DNA of 17,497 nt from QHWK01 sp035315685 (GTDB taxonomy: Bacteria; Acidobacteriota; Vicinamibacteria; Vicinamibacterales; CAVVIG01): assembly GCA_035315685.1 (NCBI GenBank), contig DATFXR010000736.1:1-17497 (forward strand), in the 5' to 3' direction. The notes below the pieces were generated by a model. That model was given only the letters and a program-made list of their open reading frames with translations, was not told the origin of the DNA and made no database searches. Below, piece by piece: positions 13,707-17,497 of this stretch (positions within the stretch are counted from its first letter, which is position 1; the number at the start of each line of letters is the position of its first letter). The position numbers were made by a program, and so were the translations under genes.

Positions 13707-13838
13707 GCAATTAAGAATTAAGAAGTAAGAATTAAGAATTCGTACTAGGGTCGACATACCCGGAGGATCAGCGACACTGCTGATGTCCCGAATCGTTCGA
13801 CCGCATGTACGAATTCTTAATTCCAAATTCTTAATTGC
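13707..13838. repeat. AT-rich heptamer-armed hairpin between convergent genes (family R4)
   Basis: The left arm contains AATTAAG units with a 7-base period (13709-13736, one unit AAGTAAG). GCAATTAAGAATT (13707-13719) pairs fully with 13826-13838, and the 17 bases 13729-13745 pair fully with 13807-13823. The 61-base core 13746-13806 folds again: GGTCGA (13749-13754) with TCGACC (13797-13802), and ATCAGC with GCTGAT around a 6-base loop. It begins three bases after the permease stop and may end transcription from both sides. The arms are strikingly AT-rich against the GC-rich genome. Confidence 0.93.
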
Positions 13839-13860
13839 GCCGCGCGGCGAGGGTGCGCCG

Positions 13861-15261
13861 TCACCTGTTGATCTCGCGCACGACGCGTCGAGCTGACTCG
13901 AGTGCGCCCTGCATCCACCCCGTCCACGGTGAGGTGTGCTCGCCGGCGAAATGGATGCGGCCCTCGGCGGCGGCGAGCGTATCGATGAAGCCGATCTGTC
14001 CCGGCGTGTGCAGCGCGAACGAGCCGCGCTCCCAGGGATCGAGACCCCAGCAGTGCGAGATCCCTCCTTCGCACTCCGTCCGAAGCTCCGGAAAGATCTG
14101 CGTCGCCTGATCGCGTGCGGCGGCGACCCGCTCGTCTTCGCTCATCCGCTCGAGGGCAGTCGTGAACGCTCCGATCGGATACGCGGCAAGCACGCCGCGC
14201 GCACCCGGATCCACGCCTGGATCAGGCGTGAGGCGTTCGATTGGCAGGTCGGTTTCGGCGAACCCGCTCCAGTTGTCTTTCAACCAGAAGCGCGTCCGCG
14301 CCTGCAGAAACACCTTGACCGTCCGTGAGTAGTGCTGTTCGCGGATCGCGCGCTGCTTGTCCGCTGACAGGCGCGCTTCGTCGAGCACGCGTCCCACGGC
14401 AGGACAGGGCAGCGTGCAGACCGCGCGATCGGCGCTCAGCGTCTCGGTCCCGCCGACGCCGCGGACGATGACCTCCACGCCGCGATCGTTTTGTCTGATC
14501 GCGACCACGGGCGTGCCGTAGCTGACCTCCACTCGCGTCGCGAACTCACGCGGCAGCCGATCGTTGCCGCCATCGATCCGGTAGTTCTGGCTCGAGCCGC
14601 GCGAGTTGACCGAATGCAGCACGAACGACGCGGCCGATCCGAAGTCGGCGCCGAAGCCGAGCGTGATCAGGTCGGCGGCTGCCGGCGACGCGCCTCGCGT
14701 CCGCAGCCACGCGCCTGGTGTGTGGCGATCGAGCTCGCTCAGCGCACGAACGGTCCGCTGCGGGAAGTCCGCCTGCACGCGCGCCACGTCGTCGTCGACG
14801 TACTTCCGGAACAGCCCTGACTGGCCGAGCGTTCGTTCCGCCTCGGTCAGCGCGAACGGCCATCGCGCCTCGGGGCCGTTCACGATGCGTTCACCCCTGA
14901 CGTAGTACATCAGGCGTGTGCCGACGGTGCGGTTCGGCAGCAGGGTCAGCCCGAGCGTGCGGGCATAGTGCTGTGTGATCGTGTGCGCGCCGGGGATCTG
15001 TTCAGCGCCCGCCTCGACGTGGAGGCCGGGTGCAAAAGGCTCGCGGAGCGTTCGGACGCGTCCGCCCGGGTGCATCTGCGCCTCGAGCACCGACACCGTG
15101 TGCCCCAGCGCCTGCAGCTCGAACGCGGCGCACAGCCCCGCCAGCCCGCCGCCGATGATGACGATCCGCTGCGCCGGTCCGGTGCGGGCGAAGCGCTCGA
15201 TCTGCGGCAGCGGCACCGCCGCAACGGCGGTCATCGCCGCGAGGAAATCGCGCCTGGTCAT
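13861..15261 (-). CDS. Tat-exported flavin-containing amine oxidase
   Basis: 466 residues. The N-terminus MTRRDFLAAMTAVAAV is a twin-arginine signal, so the enzyme is exported folded with its FAD. The FAD-binding beta-alpha-beta unit has GGGLAG at 37-42, an acidic residue at E60 and GGR at 66-68 (HPGGRVRT). The C-terminus has the second FAD contact block RIHFAGEHTSPWTGWMQGAL, typical of monoamine and L-amino-acid oxidases. These oxidise amines to imines with release of peroxide; the substrate cannot be read from sequence. The start at ATG 15261 is chosen because the Tat motif begins there; a longer reading to 15318 adds 19 unlikely residues. It follows the unknown membrane protein by 31 bases, so the two probably share a transcript. 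Confidence 0.9.
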   Translation of the reverse strand: MTRRDFLAAMTAVAAVPLPQIERFARTGPAQRIVIIGGGLAGLCAAFELQALGHTVSVLEAQMHPGGRVRTLREPFAPGLHVEAGAEQIPGAHTITQHYARTLGLTLLPNRTVGTRLMYYVRGERIVNGPEARWPFALTEAERTLGQSGLFRKYVDDDVARVQADFPQRTVRALSELDRHTPGAWLRTRGASPAAADLITLGFGADFGSAASFVLHSVNSRGSSQNYRIDGGNDRLPREFATRVEVSYGTPVVAIRQNDRGVEVIVRGVGGTETLSADRAVCTLPCPAVGRVLDEARLSADKQRAIREQHYSRTVKVFLQARTRFWLKDNWSGFAETDLPIERLTPDPGVDPGARGVLAAYPIGAFTTALERMSEDERVAAARDQATQIFPELRTECEGGISHCWGLDPWERGSFALHTPGQIGFIDTLAAAEGRIHFAGEHTSPWTGWMQGALESARRVVREINR

Positions 15262-15292
15262 CACGCGGCGCCTACGATACTGCAGGACGCGG

Positions 15293-15898
15293 CTAGCGCA
15301 GCGTGCGGCAGTCGGCAAGCCACGCCCACGGCGTCTCGTGCAGGACCAGCGACACCGTCTCGCGAGCGCGCGGCTGCCGCGATGCCGGTCCCTGGTAGAC
15401 AGTGTTGTCCGGCAGAAACGCGCGCGACAGGGTCCCGCCGTCGTCGACGACGAGATCGGGATTCTGCCAGCGTCCGCGGAACGTCACTCGCGGGCGGCCG
15501 TCGCTGGCCGTCAGGCTGTAGTTCCACCGGCGTGCGTACATCGTGATCTCCATCCGTTGCCCGTTGGTGTCGACGCCCGGATGCTCGAACATGCTTGCCG
15601 ACACCCGCATCGAGTAACGCTCTCCGCGCGGCGTGCAGAGCGTTCCCCAGCCGCGGAAGTACGGAAAATTGAAAGTGCGGCCGCCAGGCTCCGGCGACAG
15701 CCAGAATTGCAGGGCGTAGTCGCCAGACGTCGTGTGCATCGTTCCGGCGCCCTGCCAGAGCGGCAGAGGGTGGAAGCGTCCGCCGAGGAAGTACGACCAG
15801 GGCGCGAAGACGGCGTCGACCGCGACGACGAACAGCGCGCCGAGTGCGAGAATCAGGACGAGGCTCGGCAGGCAACCGAGACGGAGACGAGGCGGCAT
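15293..15898 (-). CDS. Membrane-anchored protein of unknown function
   Basis: 201 residues, family not recognised. One hydrophobic segment at about 10-31 (LPSLVLILALGALFVVAV) follows a short basic N-terminus, so the rest is probably outside the cytoplasmic membrane. The remainder is rich in aromatic residues and beta-strand patterns (YALQFWLSP, FNFPYFRGWGTLC, MEITMYARRWNYSL, PRVTFRGRW). It resembles small immunoglobulin-like or lipocalin-like folds only in a general way. The start ATG 15898 gives a sensible N-terminus, but no Shine-Dalgarno site is visible. The amine oxidase gene follows after 31 bases, and a DsrE-like gene diverges only 35 bases away. Confidence 0.75.
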   Translation of the reverse strand: MPPRLRLGCLPSLVLILALGALFVVAVDAVFAPWSYFLGGRFHPLPLWQGAGTMHTTSGDYALQFWLSPEPGGRTFNFPYFRGWGTLCTPRGERYSMRVSASMFEHPGVDTNGQRMEITMYARRWNYSLTASDGRPRVTFRGRWQNPDLVVDDGGTLSRAFLPDNTVYQGPASRQPRARETVSLVLHETPWAWLADCRTLR

Positions 15899-15922
15899 GA
15901 TTGGGTGTAGCGTAATGCGTCC

Positions 15923-15928
15923 AGGAGG
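15923..15928 (+). promoter_or_regulatory. Ribosome binding site of the DsrE-like gene
   Basis: A perfect AGGAGG lies five bases before ATG 15934, which fixes that start within the 35-base divergent gap. Confidence 0.8.
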
Positions 15929-15933
15929 CGGAC

Positions 15934-16482
15934 ATGAAGGCGATTGCGGTGACGGCGGCGCTGGCGATCGGACTCGCCGGAGGTTACGCGGCATCGGCGC
16001 GGACGGCGAGCAACGCGCCGCTGCCGATCGCGTCGGTGGGCGCAGCAACTGACATTCCGGGGGCCAAGGAGCTGCCCGATCCGGGCATGACCTACAAGGT
16101 CGTGTTCTCGGTGGCGACCGCCGCGAAGGATCCGAGCGCCGTCAACCCGACACTCGAAGCGATGGCGCGCTACGTCAACACGCTGGCCAAGAACGGTGTG
16201 TCCGCCGACCATCGCAAGATCGCTGCGGTGTTCCACCAGGGCGGTGGCGAGATCGTGATGAAGAACGACGCCTACAAAGCGCGCTTCGGCCGCGACAACC
16301 CGAACGTGGCGCTGATTCACGAGCTGCGCCGTGCGGGCGTCGATCTGCGGGTGTGCGGGCAGGGCCTGCTCGGCCGGAAGATCGATCAGTCGCAGGTGCT
16401 GGACGACATCCAGGTCGATCTCTGGGCGATGACGACGATGGTCAACCTGCAGCTGCGCGGCTACGTGAGGATCGGAGGCTGA
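15934..16482 (+). CDS. Exported DsrE-like protein
   Basis: 182 residues. A hydrophobic leader at about 1-22 (MKAIAVTAALAIGLAGGYAA) indicates export or an N-terminal anchor. Residues about 52-180 match the DsrE/DsrF-like fold: YKVVFSVAT, ARYVNTLAKNGV, KIAAVFHQGGGEIV, NVALIHELRRAGVDLRVCGQGLLGR and the terminal DDIQVDLWAMTTMVNLQLRGY. C141 lies where DsrE-type proteins carry their conserved cysteine. Cytoplasmic family members carry sulfur as persulfide; the exported branch is poorly characterised, so a sulfur-related role is inference. A strong ribosome site precedes it. The TGA stop lies just before a lipoprotein gene, so both are likely on one mRNA. Confidence 0.85.
   Translation: MKAIAVTAALAIGLAGGYAASARTASNAPLPIASVGAATDIPGAKELPDPGMTYKVVFSVATAAKDPSAVNPTLEAMARYVNTLAKNGVSADHRKIAAVFHQGGGEIVMKNDAYKARFGRDNPNVALIHELRRAGVDLRVCGQGLLGRKIDQSQVLDDIQVDLWAMTTMVNLQLRGYVRIGG
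16474..16478 (+). promoter_or_regulatory. Shine-Dalgarno site pointing to a non-standard ATT start
   Basis: GGAGG lies inside the last codons of the DsrE-like gene, six bases before ATT 16485, which is ideal spacing. It directly abuts CTG 16479, which makes CTG a worse candidate. Confidence 0.55.
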
Positions 16483-16484
16483 CG

Positions 16485-16913
16485 ATTATCCGCATTGTCG
16501 CCGCGGCGCTGTCGGTCGTCTGCCTCGTCTCTACGTCCGCATGCCGCAAGCAGGACGTCGCGGCGGCGAAGACGGCGCCGCAGATGATCTGGCGCCCGGT
16601 CGGCTCGTGGTCCGGGTCCGGCAACCGGCAGACCGAGTCGTTCACGAGCGATACCGGCGCGCTGCGCGTGAAGTGGGAGACGATGTCCGCGGGCACGAGC
16701 GCGGCCGCTGGCGGATTCCGGCTCACCGCGCACAGCGCGATCAGCGGTCGCGTGCTCCAGCAGGTGGTCGAAGCGCAAGGGACCGGGTCCGGTACCGACT
16801 ATGTCAGCCAGGATCCACACGTCTTCTATATGTCGGTCGAGTCGGCCGGCCTCGACTGGAGGTTCTCGGTCGAGGAAGGAATTGCCGCCGAGGTCGTCAA
16901 CGGAGCGCGGTAG
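16485..16913 (+). CDS. Small putative lipoprotein, apparently starting at ATT
   Basis: About 142 residues, family not recognised. Read from ATT 16485, the protein opens with a leader (IIRIVAAALSVVCLVSTSAC) ending in a lipobox-like TSAC, so it is probably lipidated at the cysteine and held at a membrane. The mature part begins MIWRPVGSWSGSGNRQTESF and is beta-rich with a conserved look (ALRVKWETMS, FRLTAHSAISGRVLQ, LDWRFSVEEGI). In this frame there is no ATG, GTG or TTG between a GTG at 16353, deep inside the upstream gene, and an ATG at 16584, after the leader. GGAGG (16474-16478) sits six bases before ATT. CTG 16479 is an alternative start but touches the ribosome site. A sequence error is possible. 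Confidence 0.72.
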   Translation: MIRIVAAALSVVCLVSTSACRKQDVAAAKTAPQMIWRPVGSWSGSGNRQTESFTSDTGALRVKWETMSAGTSAAAGGFRLTAHSAISGRVLQQVVEAQGTGSGTDYVSQDPHVFYMSVESAGLDWRFSVEEGIAAEVVNGAR

Positions 16914-16940
16914 AACGTCCGCACGATCCGCCTACCGCTG

Positions 16941-16962
16941 GGCCGGAATAAGGCCGGAATAA
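16941..16962 (+). repeat. Two tandem copies of an 11-base unit upstream of the [2Fe-2S] gene
   Basis: GGCCGGAATAA occurs twice with no gap (16941-16951, 16952-16962), about 27 bases before a promoter-like TGCTATCCT (16987-16995 region). This spacing would suit an activator or repressor site. The rest of the gap 16914-17053 holds nothing else recognised. Confidence 0.5.
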
Positions 16963-16966
16963 GCGG

Positions 16967-16994
16967 TTCCATGTCCTGTAGGGCGTGCTATCCT
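16967..16994 (+). promoter_or_regulatory. Possible promoter of the molybdenum-hydroxylase small-subunit gene
   Basis: TATCCT (16989-16994) is preceded by TG one base away, giving an extended -10 form. The upstream -35 candidate TTCCAT at 16967 is 16 bases away but a poor match. The start codon is about 60 bases downstream. Confidence 0.3.
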
Positions 16995-17053
16995 AGCCCC
17001 CACTTCCGCGGGTCGGTCAGCCCTGAACCTGTGCTCGAGAGATGGGACATGCC

Positions 17054-17497
17054 ATGACCGAGAACACACCGTCCGACGTTTCCCGACGTACTTTCATCAA
17101 AGGCGTGATCGCCGCCGGCGCGGTCGCGTCGTCGTCCGCATACCTCTTCCGCACTACGACGCTGCACGGCCAGCCGTCGGGTGCAGGCAGCGTCGAGCGT
17201 CTCATCACGCTCAACGTGAACGGCCAGGAGCGGCGCGTCGACGTGATGCCGCAGGAAACCCTGGCGATGACGCTGCGCTACAAACTGGGCCTCACCGGCA
17301 CGAAGATCGGCTGCGACCGGGCCGAGTGCGGCGCGTGCACGGTCCTCGTCGATGACGTGCCGCACTATTCCTGTTCGTTCCTCACGCATCGCGCGCGCGG
17401 CAAGAAGGTCGTGACGATCGAAGGGCTCGCCGATCCGACGACCGGCAAGTTGAGCGCGGTGCAGCAGGGCGTCGTCGACGAGCAGGGCTTCCAGTGT
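17054..17497 (+). CDS. Tat-exported [2Fe-2S] subunit of a xanthine dehydrogenase/aldehyde oxidoreductase-type enzyme (5' part)
   Basis: The first 148 codons are present and the window cuts the gene. A twin-arginine leader SRRTFIKGVIAAGAVA lies at about 10-25, so the protein is exported folded. The plant-type ferredoxin domain follows (LITLNVNGQERRVDV, TLAMTLRYKLGLTGTKIGC) with cluster ligands C87, C92, C95 and C107. The last codon is C148 in QGFQC, which should be the first ligand of the second, all-helical [2Fe-2S] domain. In such enzymes this subunit carries electrons from a molybdopterin-binding large subunit, which is expected downstream. ATG 17054 is preferred; an in-frame ATG at 17042 would add four residues. 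Neither has a strong ribosome site. Confidence 0.93.
   Translation, partial: MTENTPSDVSRRTFIKGVIAAGAVASSSAYLFRTTTLHGQPSGAGSVERLITLNVNGQERRVDVMPQETLAMTLRYKLGLTGTKIGCDRAECGACTVLVDDVPHYSCSFLTHRARGKKVVTIEGLADPTTGKLSAVQQGVVDEQGFQC

Noticed and set aside
12523..13710. Minus-strand open frame of 395 codons opposite the permease
   Set aside because: A shadow frame with Arg/Asp/His-rich composition and no motif.
11058..13721. Overlapping plus-strand frame of 887 codons over the permease
   Set aside because: Its product is dominated by Arg and Ala with no membrane segments, while the other frame gives a complete ADOP permease.
16353..16484. GTG 16353 as start of the lipoprotein gene
   Set aside because: It overlaps the DsrE-like gene by 130 bases, gives an Arg/Asp-rich head before the leader and has no ribosome site.

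Overview
The window is GC-rich and has the coding style of a soil or sediment bacterium of the Acidobacteriota, probably the Vicinamibacteria. The evidence is a duplicated-FtsX orphan permease of the ADOP type, a single-chain (homodimeric) pyruvate dehydrogenase E1 followed by E2 and E3, many secreted or Tat-exported proteins, and a protease with C-terminal 'HIxELR' repeats. The taxonomic call is inference from gene content only.

Layout. (1) Positions 2-4049, plus strand: the pyruvate dehydrogenase complex, with the 3' end of aceE, then aceF (E2) and lpdA (E3). (2) Positions 4199-8755, minus strand: a secretion operon read right to left. It holds a small secreted protein that looks like a free-standing protease propeptide, a large secreted S8/S53-like peptidase whose start overlaps the stop of the first gene (TAATG), and a secreted tail-fibre-like protein. 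(3) Positions 9002-9796, plus: an endonuclease/exonuclease/phosphatase-fold enzyme. (4) Positions 10063-10968, plus: a secreted beta-helix protein. (5) Positions 11146-13704, plus: the ADOP permease. (6) Positions 13861-15898, minus: an unknown membrane-anchored protein and a Tat-exported flavin amine oxidase. (7) Positions 15934-16913, plus: an exported DsrE-like protein and a small lipoprotein that appears to start at a non-standard codon. (8) From 17054: the start of a Tat-exported [2Fe-2S] subunit of a molybdenum hydroxylase, cut by the window end.

Two things stand out. First, the peptidase operon: the small upstream protein aligns with the peptidase's own N-terminal pro-region, and in the peptidase the expected catalytic His of the HGT motif is a Glu, as in sedolisin-like enzymes. 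This suggests a secreted protease with a separately encoded inhibitor or folding helper. Second, five intergenic sites carry hairpins whose arms are built from 7- to 9-base tandem units. They belong to four sequence families with one shared architecture: one at each junction of aceE, aceF and lpdA, one after lpdA, one before the permease, and one AT-rich copy after the permease. A related-looking purine-only expansion sits in frame inside the aceF linker. These may be a class of dispersed element that shapes mRNA ends and translation.

No rRNA, tRNA, CRISPR array, insertion sequence or integrase was seen. No gap between genes exceeds 300 bases; the largest are 9797-10062 and 8756-9001.
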